This document shows, one piece after another, positions 9,981-18,199 of a stretch of 64,000 bases of DNA (its first letter is position 1; each line of letters opens with the position of its first letter). A program made the translations under genes and the position numbers. This DNA comes from a virus: the IMG/VR virus record IMGVR_UViG_3300032308_002775, positions 89,670 to 153,669 of that record. One strand, 5' to 3'. The notes below the pieces were generated by a model that was not told the DNA's origin, made no database searches, and saw only the letters and a list, made by a program, of their open reading frames with translations.

Positions 9981-10222
9981 CCAACGACCGGCCCGCGCTT
10001 GCCCAGGAGAAGCTGGTCGTCGGTATTGCCCTCGGCGTCGACCGGATACGGACCGCTGGCGTTCGAAACGCCCGGGCGATTCAGCCCAGCCTCGGCCGCC
10101 TTTTGCAGTACCATGTTCGAGGTGCTGGCCGCGAGCAGCTCTTCGATGCTCTTGCTGGTGACCACATAGTCGGCCCGGCCGTTCGTGACCTTCGACAAAT
10201 CATCGAGAATGGAAACACTCAT
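9944..10222 (-). CDS. Small minus-strand protein, unknown
   Basis: 92 residues starting MSVSILDDLSKV. A GGAGG lies 5 bases upstream of the ATG on the minus strand (complement of 10228-10232), strong support for a real gene. Its ATG overlaps the ATG of the plus-strand gene at 10221, and its 3' end overlaps the plus-strand gene ending at 9980. Family not recognised. Confidence 0.7.
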   Translation of the reverse strand: MSVSILDDLSKVTNGRADYVVTSKSIEELLAASTSNMVLQKAAEAGLNRPGVSNASGPYPVDAEGNTDDQLLLGKRGPVVGYRRDFVVLASI

Positions 10223-10697
10223 GGAAACCTCCGAAAACCAGGAATTAACCGTAACGCTGGCCAGTCTAGCGCCGATTCTCAAGCTCGACAAGTTGCAACT
10301 GCGCTCGGCGGCCCGCGTTTACAACTACACCGACGAAAGCGCTGCGCTGCCCAGATTCGTCACCCTGCGGCTGCTTCTGACCGACCTGCTGGAGCGGCTG
10401 GCGTTCTTGAAACCCAGCCAGCGCCAGGCGATTCTGGAACGATACGACCAGGACGTCGACGATAACCGGGACCAGTGGGAAACCCTGGCTTTCGCCGACG
10501 GAAACTGGTGTACCTGGACGGGCCACTACGGCTGGTTGGATCTGACCAGCGGCGACGTCGTGGCGACGCTGCCCGCCGCTCCGGTTGAGACCATTGGGTA
10601 CAATCTGGTGACGCTCCATCACCGAGCGATGGCGCAGCTCAGGAAAAGGATTTCCGATGGCGAAAAACATTCTGCAGGAAGCATGGACGAGCCGTGA
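10221..10697 (+). CDS. Unknown protein
   Basis: 158 residues from ATG 10221 (METSENQEL); ATG 10208 in frame would add four residues. No strong Shine-Dalgarno for either. Leu-rich helical N-terminal half (LLLTDLLERLAFL) and a Trp-rich middle. Ends inside the next gene by 41 bp. Head-to-head start overlap with the minus-strand gene. Confidence 0.65.
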   Translation: METSENQELTVTLASLAPILKLDKLQLRSAARVYNYTDESAALPRFVTLRLLLTDLLERLAFLKPSQRQAILERYDQDVDDNRDQWETLAFADGNWCTWTGHYGWLDLTSGDVVATLPAAPVETIGYNLVTLHHRAMAQLRKRISDGEKHSAGSMDEP

Positions 10698-11331
10698 AAC
10701 GTTCGCGACAGTCCTGCTAACACTCTTCCTGGACCGGTTCGGCGTGGAGGCTCTTGAGTGGGACCCCTCGACGATCGCCCTGGAAATCGAGGAAGAGTTT
10801 GATGTCGACCTGCCCCGGCTGAACTTCGACAAGCTCATGGTGGCTATCCAGATCCTGACCACGGATCGGTTCCACAAAAGCCTGCCGGACTTCATCGAGT
10901 TCTGTAACGTCTTGTGCGGCGACATCTACGACCCCCACACGTTCGACCCGGCCGACGCCGAGGAGGTCGCCTGGGGGATCACCGAGAGCATGCTCATTGC
11001 GCCGCCGGATGACGAGGACAACGAGCCGTTCACTGACGAGATCCGCGCCTACATCGGCATGGTGCTCGACCAGGAAGGGATCATGAACGCTCCCGACGTT
11101 CTGCGGATCGCGCTGCGCAAGGCGCACGTCTCCCAGTCCGTCGAAGATTTCTCGGACGACCCGGAAATGTTCAGCGCCATCTACGACGTCGAGGCGGCCA
11201 AGACCGCCGAGATCAATCAAACCATTGTCACGAAGACGCAAATTCTAGCTGCGCAATTGACTGCGCTGCAGCTGAAGAACGGTAACACGCAAGCAGTAGC
11301 CAAAATGCTGCACGACTCTGTGCAGCGTTAG
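10657..11331 (+). CDS. Unknown, helical acidic protein
   Basis: 224 residues with AGGA before the ATG. The N-terminal 90 residues look like a helical bundle (SRETFATVLLTLFLDRFG); an acidic loop PPDDEDNEP lies near 128. Resembles phage hypothetical proteins found near replication genes, but I cannot name a family. Confidence 0.7.
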   Translation: MAKNILQEAWTSRETFATVLLTLFLDRFGVEALEWDPSTIALEIEEEFDVDLPRLNFDKLMVAIQILTTDRFHKSLPDFIEFCNVLCGDIYDPHTFDPADAEEVAWGITESMLIAPPDDEDNEPFTDEIRAYIGMVLDQEGIMNAPDVLRIALRKAHVSQSVEDFSDDPEMFSAIYDVEAAKTAEINQTIVTKTQILAAQLTALQLKNGNTQAVAKMLHDSVQR

Positions 11332-11346
11332 GCAGAAGGGAACCCA

Positions 11347-11550
11347 ATGCTCGTCCTTTCTCGAAAGAGAAACGAGAAAATACTCGTCGGTCACGACATA
11401 AGAATTACGGTCGTCGAAATATTGCCCGACCGCGTCCGCCTGGGAATCGAGGCGCCAGAGCAGGTGAGCGTGGTGCGCGCCGAACTGGCCAAGAACTGGC
11501 GCGGCCGTAAGAAGGCCGGAGAAAATGGGGTGGAACGACCGTCTGCCTGA
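11347..11550 (+). CDS. csrA: CsrA/RsmA-type translational regulator
   Basis: 67 residues beginning MLVLSRKRNEKILVG, the classic CsrA start, with the RLGIEAP motif near residue 38 and the VVRAEL segment that carries the RNA-contacting Arg. CsrA homodimers bind GGA motifs in mRNA leaders and block or alter ribosome access. AAGGGA precedes the ATG. Overlaps the next gene. Phage-borne csrA could reprogram host carbon and motility genes or act on the phage's own hairpin leaders (inference). Confidence 0.93.
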   Translation: MLVLSRKRNEKILVGHDIRITVVEILPDRVRLGIEAPEQVSVVRAELAKNWRGRKKAGENGVERPSA

Positions 11551-11836
11551 TTGCGACGCAGGCTTACCATCCGAAGACGAACGCCAGGCTTATTTCGACT
11601 GGCAAGAATATCAGCACTATTGCGCGATGCTCGACGCGGAAATCGAGCAGCAGTCTGCGCCGCCCACTCCAGAACGGATGGGCATCTCTTCGCAGACCAT
11701 CGATCCCGACAGCTTCGGGGGCCTGTCCAAAGATATCTTTCCCGACCGGCCCCTTGCACCAAAGGAGTTTGCCAATGCCCCAGGTCAAATCCAAGACCAA
11801 GTCAAAGACAAAGACGATCAAAACCCAGAAGGATAA
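11525..11836 (+). CDS. Unknown acidic small protein
   Basis: 103 residues; ATG lies inside csrA, with GGAGA upstream. Tyr/Trp/Glu-rich N-terminus (YFDWQEYQHY). No family. It contains one of the GATATC palindromes (11732), read as SKDIF. Confidence 0.6.
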   Translation: MGWNDRLPDCDAGLPSEDERQAYFDWQEYQHYCAMLDAEIEQQSAPPTPERMGISSQTIDPDSFGGLSKDIFPDRPLAPKEFANAPGQIQDQVKDKDDQNPEG

Positions 11837-12125
11837 GATCGTCGCGCACATCTCGCCGGAGACGCTGTTCAAGGACGGCGGCCTGTTTGACGCCGTGGCG
11901 CTTCTGTGCTCCATCTTCAACCGCAAGCCTCGCCGCCCGTGCGTGCGCCAGGCCACGATCTATGGCGTCAAGCAGATCGCGACCATGCTGCTCGCGCAGG
12001 ACAAGGACGTACCGGAGGCGCTGCGGCTGCTGGACAAGGACGCGCTGGCGTCTGGCGACGGCCGATCAACCGTTAGCGAGTTCGTACAGGCGCTCGAGCG
12101 GAAGAAGACTGTCGGCCGCCGCTGA
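11775..12125 (+). CDS. Unknown, basic N-terminus
   Basis: 116 residues from ATG 11775, selected for AAAGGAG eight bases upstream; overlaps the previous gene by 62 bp in another frame. Lys-rich start (KSKTKSKTKTIKTQKDK) then a helical domain. Its 3' end overlaps the minus-strand gene 12066-13241 by 60 bp. Confidence 0.65.
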   Translation: MPQVKSKTKSKTKTIKTQKDKIVAHISPETLFKDGGLFDAVALLCSIFNRKPRRPCVRQATIYGVKQIATMLLAQDKDVPEALRLLDKDALASGDGRSTVSEFVQALERKKTVGRR

Positions 12126-13241
12126 CTTCACGGCGGGCTCCAGCCCCTTCTCGGCCGCCAGACGGTCGAGCGTCGAGGCCATGCCGCGGTCCAGGGTGGG
12201 CACGATCGCCGCGAGCTTGTCGCGGTCGAGGTACACGCCACCGGCCGTGACGGCATCGGCGAACTCGTCGCCCAGCCAGGCGCGAACGTCGTCCTCGGCG
12301 AGCTTCTCAAGATCCTCGAGGTTGTAGACGTTGCCCGTGGTCGTCTCGACGTGAGCCTTCATGAAGTCCGCGGCCACCTTCTCGGTGATCGCAAACAGAA
12401 CCTCTTCAGCCCGGGGCAGGCCGCCAGCGTCGTAGAGCCGGTCCAAGTGGTTCGCCCGGTCGAACTCATCGACCGCGGAGGCCAGCTTGAGCCGCGTCTC
12501 GTGCGTCCGGGCCTGCTCCGGGTTGCGGTCGACGACCTCGGCCAGCTTCAACATGCTGCCCGCCGACTCGGGGCTGTGGCGCATGACGAGCGCCGCCCGG
12601 TTGCGCAGCATATCGCTGGCAACCTTGGCCGCGCAGGCGCCTTGCCCGGCTGCCAGCTCCAGGGTGTCCTCGGCCTCGCTCGTGTCGGCGCCGTACTCGG
12701 CCGCCTTCTCGAGGATCTTCGTAGCGATCGTGTGCCGGTCCTCAAAGGTGAACTGGTCGCGATGCGCCTTGAAATGGGCGGCTGCGAACTTCACCTCGGT
12801 GGCGTTGCGCAGCGGCCAGTGCCGGTCCTTGTTACCGGCCTCGTCGGCCCAAACGATGGCGAACTCGCTGTCAGGGAGGCTGGCCAGGTCGGTCTTGGTC
12901 GACGAGGCCACCTTGCCGCGGAGTTCCTTCACGAGGCCGGTAATGCCAAAATAACTGGCAGCGGCGTCGATCCGCTCCTCAATCTGGGCGGCGTTGTCCG
13001 ACTTAAACGAGGCGCGCTTGTCCCCGAAGAAAAGGGCGGACATCCACGTTGCGGGCGCGGAGTGGCACGGATAGAGTTTGTTGAGCGGATCAGCGTAAAG
13101 ATGGCGCTGGAGGTTTTCACCCCCCAGCAGCCGCTCCTGGCTGGCAGCCTTGACGAAGTCGGGCGCCGGGAACAACGCGGTCAGCCGATGGGCTTCGCGA
13201 CCACTGATGTCTTGCGTCTGATCGAGCGGAATGTTTGCCAT
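12066..13241 (-). CDS. Phage protein of unknown function, possibly virion-associated
   Basis: 391 residues from MANIPLDQTQDI; an in-frame ATG at 13304 would add 21. AAGGAA lies 12 bases upstream on the minus strand. The segment WPLRNATEVKFAAAHFKAHR followed by an EDRHTIATKILEKAAEYGA block resembles a phage family I have seen but cannot name. Large for this region and divergent like terminase, so a structural role is possible. Its ATG overlaps the start of the plus-strand gene 13240, and its 3' end overlaps another plus gene. Confidence 0.7.
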   Translation of the reverse strand: MANIPLDQTQDISGREAHRLTALFPAPDFVKAASQERLLGGENLQRHLYADPLNKLYPCHSAPATWMSALFFGDKRASFKSDNAAQIEERIDAAASYFGITGLVKELRGKVASSTKTDLASLPDSEFAIVWADEAGNKDRHWPLRNATEVKFAAAHFKAHRDQFTFEDRHTIATKILEKAAEYGADTSEAEDTLELAAGQGACAAKVASDMLRNRAALVMRHSPESAGSMLKLAEVVDRNPEQARTHETRLKLASAVDEFDRANHLDRLYDAGGLPRAEEVLFAITEKVAADFMKAHVETTTGNVYNLEDLEKLAEDDVRAWLGDEFADAVTAGGVYLDRDKLAAIVPTLDRGMASTLDRLAAEKGLEPAVKSAAADSLLPLERLYELANG

Positions 13242-15873
13242 GGCGCTGCCTATTTCCTTAGTCCGCCGACACAACCACTTTAAAGCCCTGTCGGCATTGG
13301 GCATCCTGCCAGAAAAACCGTTATTTCCAGCGGTAGTCGACTGTCCTCTCTGCCATCAAGCGGGACTCTACCTGTTCGACGACTTAATGACGGACGGTAT
13401 CTGGGCGCATTGCGAATCCTGCCGTGCGCATGGTGACATTCTAACGTTTGGCGCGCTTGTCTGGAACAACAGCCTGGCCGACGCTATTAACCGGTTTGCC
13501 GACCTGGGCGCCGCGGCCCGCGGCGAGGCAGACCGGAACGCAGGCGAACACATTCGCTGCTTGGGCCGCTTAAAAACGGCTGAAATGTTCTGGGATACGG
13601 CTGCCGGGCAGATCTGGAACCACCACGACGACGTTATCGCCTGTCGCCTGCGCGAACTGGGCCTGGACAGTACTGTCGAAGGCTGCGAGGGCCTGATTGG
13701 CGTGGCCCATCACGACCAGGTTGCCGAGTTCTGCAAGGCCGTGGGTCGCGCCACGCCGCCACGAATGCGCGAAAACGGACCGAGTCTGGTCCTGCCTTAC
13801 TACGATCTACCCGGGCGAATCACGGGCGTCTTGCTCGTCCAGTACAACGACGAGTTCATGTCGCGGCGGGTTTTCGTACCGCTAACGGGCATCATGCGCC
13901 GCAAGGCGGACGCCGGGTATTTTCAGCTGGCCACGACCCTGCTGCCCAGCCCCAAGGACCTGCGCAACTCGTACTTTGTAACCGATGACCCGTTCTGGGT
14001 TATCAAGGCCCAATGCACGCAGCTCAAGGCAGGACAGCGTCTGTTGCCGCTGGCCGCCAGTTACGCCGGGCCCGAAGCCGTGAGTATCGGACTGAACTGG
14101 CAGTCGTTTGCTCCCACGGCGCGGCTGTTTCATGCGGCGATGTATACGCCAGAGGTGATTTCCCAGGCCGCCGCTGCCAAGGGTTACGTGTGCATCCTGC
14201 CGCCGGAGACCGTGCAGCGGACGCCGCAGCCCTTGCGCACCCTCCATCGCCTGGCGGCCGTTCGACGCGAGGCGCAGACCTGGCAAACCGCGTTGGAGAA
14301 AGCCCTGGCGAACACCAACGAGATGGCCGCCCAGTCCTTCGTGACCAAACTCACCATCGACCTGAACCGGTTGCAGCACTTCTTTCGCTACCGGCGCCAC
14401 AAGCTCCCCCAGGACTTCTGCGCCCGGTTGCTCAGCCAGGTCGAAGACGCGCCCGGTATTCCAGCGAAAGCCCAGCGCCGCGTAATTGTCATCGAGCGCG
14501 ACGGCTGCTGGTGGACCCATACGAATAATCAAATCTGCAACGCGCGGCTGCGAATTAACAAAATCGTTTACACCGAGGGCGGCGGGCGGCTGTACGTCGG
14601 CACGATCCTGATGGGCGAACAAGAATTCGAATTCGCTGACTCGGCCGACAAAATCGAACAGATGGGGTTGCTGGCCTACGCAGCGCAGCATGTGGCAGCC
14701 CGCGGCCATCTGCTGATCTACGACCGGCCTTGGAACTCAAAAAGCCACCAGACGGCGCTGCGTTTCAGCACGCCGGAAATCATCCGGATCACGGGCGTCG
14801 CCGGGTGGAACGAGGAAAGCGGGCAGTTCTGCTTTCGGGATTACTCGATCAGCAATGACGGGACGGTCGTGCCCTGTCTCTACCCGCAAGCCAACAGCGG
14901 CGTGCCGAGCTTTCCAGAACCGACCGATGTCGCCCCCGTAACGATTCACAACCTGCTCACGCCGAGCCACGAGAACGCGCTGTTCTGGTCGACCTTCGCC
15001 GCGTTTGCCGCGCAGCTGCTGGCCCCGGTGGCCGGACGACAACCCGTCGCGACTGCCCTGGTCGGTTCCGCATTCAGCGCCGTTCTGGGTATCGGAGACG
15101 CGCTGCAGGGTTTCGTGTTCCGCTCCACGGCCAGCCAGCGCCAGGCAGCAGCCACAAACCTGATTGCTCACCTCAAGGGCAAACGCTGGCCGGTGCTGGC
15201 CCATCACGCGTTCAACGACGCGGAAATGAGCCGTACCGTGGTGCGCATCCCGGCCGCCGCACTTTTCGTCCGAGCAGCCGAGTGCCCGGCCTGCGTTGCC
15301 CCTAGTTATGGCTGGCAGTTCATCCGGGGCAGCGCCGATACGCTTCCGGACTTTTCAGCCATGCGCTACATTCTGCCCGCCTACATCCAGCGGGCGCTTC
15401 AAAACCGCATGGCTGTCGCCTCTCAGCATGAAAACCTGGCGCGCGCCATCCTGGAAGACCTGGCTGGGTGGCTGAAAGATATCTATGGCGTTACGTTCAA
15501 TCTGGCCTGCGCGACCAACCGACTGATCACCCCCGACCGGGCCCACGAGGCCCTGATGGAGGCGGTCAACCTTGGCATCATGGCCGGGAAGATCGATGTC
15601 CTGCCCCGCCCCCGTCGAAAGTCGCAGGCCGGAAACTACGTTTTGAGAAATAAACAGCACTGGTGGTTGAATCAAAAGGCCATAAATCAGTACTGTATTT
15701 CTGCTGGCGGAATTAGTCCTAACTGGACAGAAGTCATTCACCGGCTAACTGCAAACGGCCTGCTCGTTGACGAGCAGAGCGTGCAAGGCATGCCCGGACT
15801 TCTGGTCAAGAAAGACTGGTGCGACCAGTTCTGGTCCGATTACAACCTCACGGATGTGCGCGACATTGGCTAG
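13240..15873 (+). CDS. CHC2-type zinc-finger, primase-like protein
   Basis: 877 residues from ATG 13240, or 880 from ATG 13231 (GAGCGGA directly upstream). Near residue 34 CPLCHQAG...CESCRAHGDI forms a zinc-binding pattern like the CHC2 finger of DNA primases that read template. I see no clear Toprim acidic motif or Walker A, so primase activity is unproven. Another Cys pair (AECPAC) lies near 685. It may be a diverged primase or a zinc-finger replication/transcription factor. The gene contains one GATATC palindrome (15478). Confidence 0.55.
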   Translation: MALPISLVRRHNHFKALSALGILPEKPLFPAVVDCPLCHQAGLYLFDDLMTDGIWAHCESCRAHGDILTFGALVWNNSLADAINRFADLGAAARGEADRNAGEHIRCLGRLKTAEMFWDTAAGQIWNHHDDVIACRLRELGLDSTVEGCEGLIGVAHHDQVAEFCKAVGRATPPRMRENGPSLVLPYYDLPGRITGVLLVQYNDEFMSRRVFVPLTGIMRRKADAGYFQLATTLLPSPKDLRNSYFVTDDPFWVIKAQCTQLKAGQRLLPLAASYAGPEAVSIGLNWQSFAPTARLFHAAMYTPEVISQAAAAKGYVCILPPETVQRTPQPLRTLHRLAAVRREAQTWQTALEKALANTNEMAAQSFVTKLTIDLNRLQHFFRYRRHKLPQDFCARLLSQVEDAPGIPAKAQRRVIVIERDGCWWTHTNNQICNARLRINKIVYTEGGGRLYVGTILMGEQEFEFADSADKIEQMGLLAYAAQHVAARGHLLIYDRPWNSKSHQTALRFSTPEIIRITGVAGWNEESGQFCFRDYSISNDGTVVPCLYPQANSGVPSFPEPTDVAPVTIHNLLTPSHENALFWSTFAAFAAQLLAPVAGRQPVATALVGSAFSAVLGIGDALQGFVFRSTASQRQAAATNLIAHLKGKRWPVLAHHAFNDAEMSRTVVRIPAAALFVRAAECPACVAPSYGWQFIRGSADTLPDFSAMRYILPAYIQRALQNRMAVASQHENLARAILEDLAGWLKDIYGVTFNLACATNRLITPDRAHEALMEAVNLGIMAGKIDVLPRPRRKSQAGNYVLRNKQHWWLNQKAINQYCISAGGISPNWTEVIHRLTANGLLVDEQSVQGMPGLLVKKDWCDQFWSDYNLTDVRDIG

Positions 15874-16183
15874 GCTTATCAGTTTGTTTGAACAGTTCAA
15901 CGAGCTGGCAAAACAATACGCCCGCTTCGACGACGGCCTTGACGACGATTTTGTCGAAGAGGAGTGGCAGTTTGTCCACGGGTCAGATGACGACGAGGAC
16001 GAGGACGACGATTTCTTGCGTGCTCCTGCGCCGAATTACCTCGAGGAAGACGAAGAAGACGAGGAAGACGACGAGGAAGATTACGAAGACGACGAAGATG
16101 ACCTGGACTGGGACGCCGGAACAGAAGATTACGAAGACGACGAGGACAGTGACGACTGGTACGAAGAGGACGAGGAGGACTAA
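15854..16183 (+). CDS. Extremely acidic protein (possible DNA mimic)
   Basis: 109 residues from ATG 15854, overlapping the end of the previous gene. After a short hydrophobic helix (TLARLISLFEQF) roughly the last 80 residues are mainly Asp/Glu with Tyr/Trp spacers (EDYEDDEDDLDWDAG). Very acidic small phage proteins can mimic DNA (for example T7 Ocr); others are charge-rich tails. Mimicry is a hypothesis here. Confidence 0.65.
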   Translation: MCATLARLISLFEQFNELAKQYARFDDGLDDDFVEEEWQFVHGSDDDEDEDDDFLRAPAPNYLEEDEEDEEDDEEDYEDDEDDLDWDAGTEDYEDDEDSDDWYEEDEED

Positions 16184-16635
16184 TTCAGACTTTTCTGCCC
16201 TTCGCGCGCTTTAACAAGTGCGCGTATGTGCTCGATAACAAAAGGCTTTTCAAACAAGCCGTCGAATGCAAGCAGATCCTTCTAGCGCTCGGCGTATCAG
16301 TCGGCGCCAATAAGCCAACAGGCAGCAAGGCCTGGCAGAATCATCCGGCGGTCCGCATGTGGCGCGGACATGAGCTGGCCCTGGCGATCTACTCGGTCCA
16401 CATGGCGCTGGAATGTCGGCGCCGCGGCTACAAAGACGGCCTGCTCGCGGAATTTCTTGAGGTCGTCCGGCAGCTGCGCAAGCCCGACGAGCCCGCGCGC
16501 TATCCGCCGTGGATGAAAGACTGGAGTATTATGACCAGCCACCGGTCCAACCTCCTGCGCAAGGACAAGGACCACTACACACGGTTCGGCTGGCTCGTGA
16601 AGCCGGACCTTCCCTACAAGTGGCCCGTACCATGA
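16183..16635 (+). CDS. MSMEG_6728-like / pyrimidine-dimer glycosylase-related protein, ATT start
   Basis: 150 residues if started at ATT 16183. The family normally begins QTFLP(Y/F), then LDNKRLxKQ, then NHPAVRMWRGHE, then SHRSNLLRKD and ends YxWP. All of these are present, and the QTFLPFARF stretch lies upstream of the first GTG (16228). GAGGAGGA sits five bases before the ATT, and the ATT overlaps the upstream TAA as TAATT. Members are annotated as pyrimidine-dimer DNA glycosylase-like, implying a DNA-repair role; catalysis is not shown here. Confidence 0.7.
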   Translation: MQTFLPFARFNKCAYVLDNKRLFKQAVECKQILLALGVSVGANKPTGSKAWQNHPAVRMWRGHELALAIYSVHMALECRRRGYKDGLLAEFLEVVRQLRKPDEPARYPPWMKDWSIMTSHRSNLLRKDKDHYTRFGWLVKPDLPYKWPVP

Positions 16636-16648
16636 GCGCGAGGTTTGA

Positions 16649-16960
16649 ATGACAGCGCTGCCAAAACGCGCTATTGAAGTTGTAGACTTTACTGATTTTC
16701 ATGATCGCCTGTCGCATGATTTATACGTCGCACTTATTGACACCATCAATCAAAGCGACGTTTCATGGGGCACCAACGCCGACACGCTGATTACGCCCGC
16801 TGTTTGCGTCGATTTTCTAGCGCAGACGCTAGAAGACTTTTTAGACGGGCGCGACGAGGCAAATCGACTTGAGTGGGTAGAAACCATCGACGAAGCTCGC
16901 GCGCTGATCCGAGAAGTTGGCGAGTTGCCAGACACCGTGTTTATCGCCCTGGGAAGCTGA
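16649..16960 (+). CDS. Unknown small protein
   Basis: 103 acidic residues from ATG 16649, with GAGG nearby upstream. A/T-richer than its neighbours. No motif recognised. Confidence 0.6.
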   Translation: MTALPKRAIEVVDFTDFHDRLSHDLYVALIDTINQSDVSWGTNADTLITPAVCVDFLAQTLEDFLDGRDEANRLEWVETIDEARALIREVGELPDTVFIALGS

Positions 16961-16961
16961 T

Positions 16962-17294
16962 ATGGAAACCGTTGAGCGCGACGAGTACAGGGTTTCCGCG
17001 CGCGTTGTTCTCTGTAAGGGCGACATGTTTCGCGCTAGCGGCGGCCCCTACTACACTATGCGTGACGAAACTGGCAAACGGATCAAGTCCAGCATGGCCG
17101 CAAAAGGCCCGTTCAGATTTATTTCGTATTGCGAGCGCGGTCGGCGAAAATGGATCGTGGCCTATTCCATCAAAGAAGGCGGCTACGCGACGCTGCCACT
17201 GACCAGGTGGAAGACCGTCGACCTACCAAACTTCGTAAACCGACCCTACACGATCGTGGGTAAGAAACGCCCGCCAAAGAAAGGGAAGCGATGA
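16962..17294 (+). CDS. Unknown small basic protein
   Basis: 110 residues from ATG 16962, just after the previous TGA. Beta-rich with a Lys/Arg tail (KKRPPKKGKR), suggesting nucleic-acid contact. Ends in ATGA with the next gene. Confidence 0.6.
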   Translation: METVERDEYRVSARVVLCKGDMFRASGGPYYTMRDETGKRIKSSMAAKGPFRFISYCERGRRKWIVAYSIKEGGYATLPLTRWKTVDLPNFVNRPYTIVGKKRPPKKGKR

Positions 17295-17455
17295 GTCGCA
17301 CACGCAAGCGCCCCTACACGGGCATAAAAAGATTCGACAGCAGTTGCCGCTGTCACGGCAGCTGCAGCTACTGCCGCAACAACCGGCTGCACAGCACGCA
17401 ACGGCGGCGCAGCTCGGCTGACGAGCAGCTGCACGCCTACCGTCGCGCGGACTAA
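17291..17455 (+). CDS. Tiny Cys/His zinc-finger-like protein
   Basis: 54 residues starting at the ATGA junction. DSSCRCHGSCSYCRNNR has the C-C-H-C-C spacing of a small zinc knuckle, followed by an Arg-rich helix. Tiny proteins of this look recur in phage genomes. Function unknown. Confidence 0.65.
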   Translation: MSRTRKRPYTGIKRFDSSCRCHGSCSYCRNNRLHSTQRRRSSADEQLHAYRRAD

Positions 17456-17465
17456 AGTTAACACC

Positions 17466-17498
17466 CCTCCGTGCGATAAACTTAATATCGTACGGAGG
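17466..17498 (+). promoter_or_regulatory. Hairpin sequestering the Shine-Dalgarno of gene 17505
   Basis: 13 bp: CCTCCGTGCGATA (17466-17478) pairs with TATCGTACGGAGG (17486-17498), one G-U, 7-base loop. GGAGG of the downstream ATG (17505) is entirely in the 3' arm. Confidence 0.8.
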
Positions 17499-17504
17499 CG
17501 CGCT

Positions 17505-17957
17505 ATGAATTTCGAAGTCCGGATCAAAGATATCAATCACCTGGGTCTTACGGACGTGACGGCCATCATGAGCCGCCTGTCGCACCCCAACTCCGGGAGC
17601 GCCAGCTCTATCCAGCCAGAGCTGATCAAGCGCTACGTCAAGCCGGAGCCAGGCCCGCACCCGCCCATGTGGCTGGCGATGGTCTGGCAGAACGGCCTGT
17701 TCGTCAGTTGGGTCGGCACCCGGCTGTGGCCCGAGAAATTCAAGGGCGACCTCGTGATGGCGCAGACGATCGAGTGCTTTACTGATTCGGAATGCCGTCG
17801 ACACGGGCTTGCCCGGCTGGGGCTCCAGGCGCTGATCTCCGCAGGTTTGCTCGACCGGAACAAGATTGTCTCGGTCTACGCCGCGGAGGTCGTCAAGATG
17901 GCCCAGCAGTGCGGGTGCAAGACGGTTATCCTCTGCCACGCCGAGGAGGAAACGTGA
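17505..17957 (+). CDS. GNAT-like acetyltransferase (putative)
   Basis: 150 residues. FTDSECRRHGLARLGLQAL (about 88-106) resembles the acetyl-CoA-binding R/Q-x-x-G-x-G/A segment of GNAT enzymes, following a strand (LVMAQTIECF). Length fits GNAT. First gene after the hairpin leader, so probably under its control. Confidence 0.5.
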   Translation: MNFEVRIKDINHLGLTDVTAIMSRLSHPNSGSASSIQPELIKRYVKPEPGPHPPMWLAMVWQNGLFVSWVGTRLWPEKFKGDLVMAQTIECFTDSECRRHGLARLGLQALISAGLLDRNKIVSVYAAEVVKMAQQCGCKTVILCHAEEET

Positions 17958-18199
17958 AACGTTACCACGAAGAACAACACATCGCGGCGCACCGCGTAAA
18001 ACTTTACAAGCAACTGGGCGGTTATCTCGGCCCGGCGCACGATAAGTATGTTCCAGACACCGGACGGTTTCGCAAGACGCTTCGATGCGCGGGCTGCGGT
18101 CGTGCCCGTTGCCAAGTGTGTCATTCAGAAAAATTTCCTAAGCGTACGCCTACCCGACAAGAGCAACAGGCGCAGCGCGACTTTACCCAGGAGGACTGA
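17954..18199 (+). CDS. Small Cys-rich zinc-finger-like protein
   Basis: 81 residues from GTG 17954 overlapping the previous TGA. LRCAGCGRARCQVCH (about 43-57) is a probable zinc site. Basic overall; function unknown. Confidence 0.6.
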   Translation: MKRYHEEQHIAAHRVKLYKQLGGYLGPAHDKYVPDTGRFRKTLRCAGCGRARCQVCHSEKFPKRTPTRQEQQAQRDFTQED

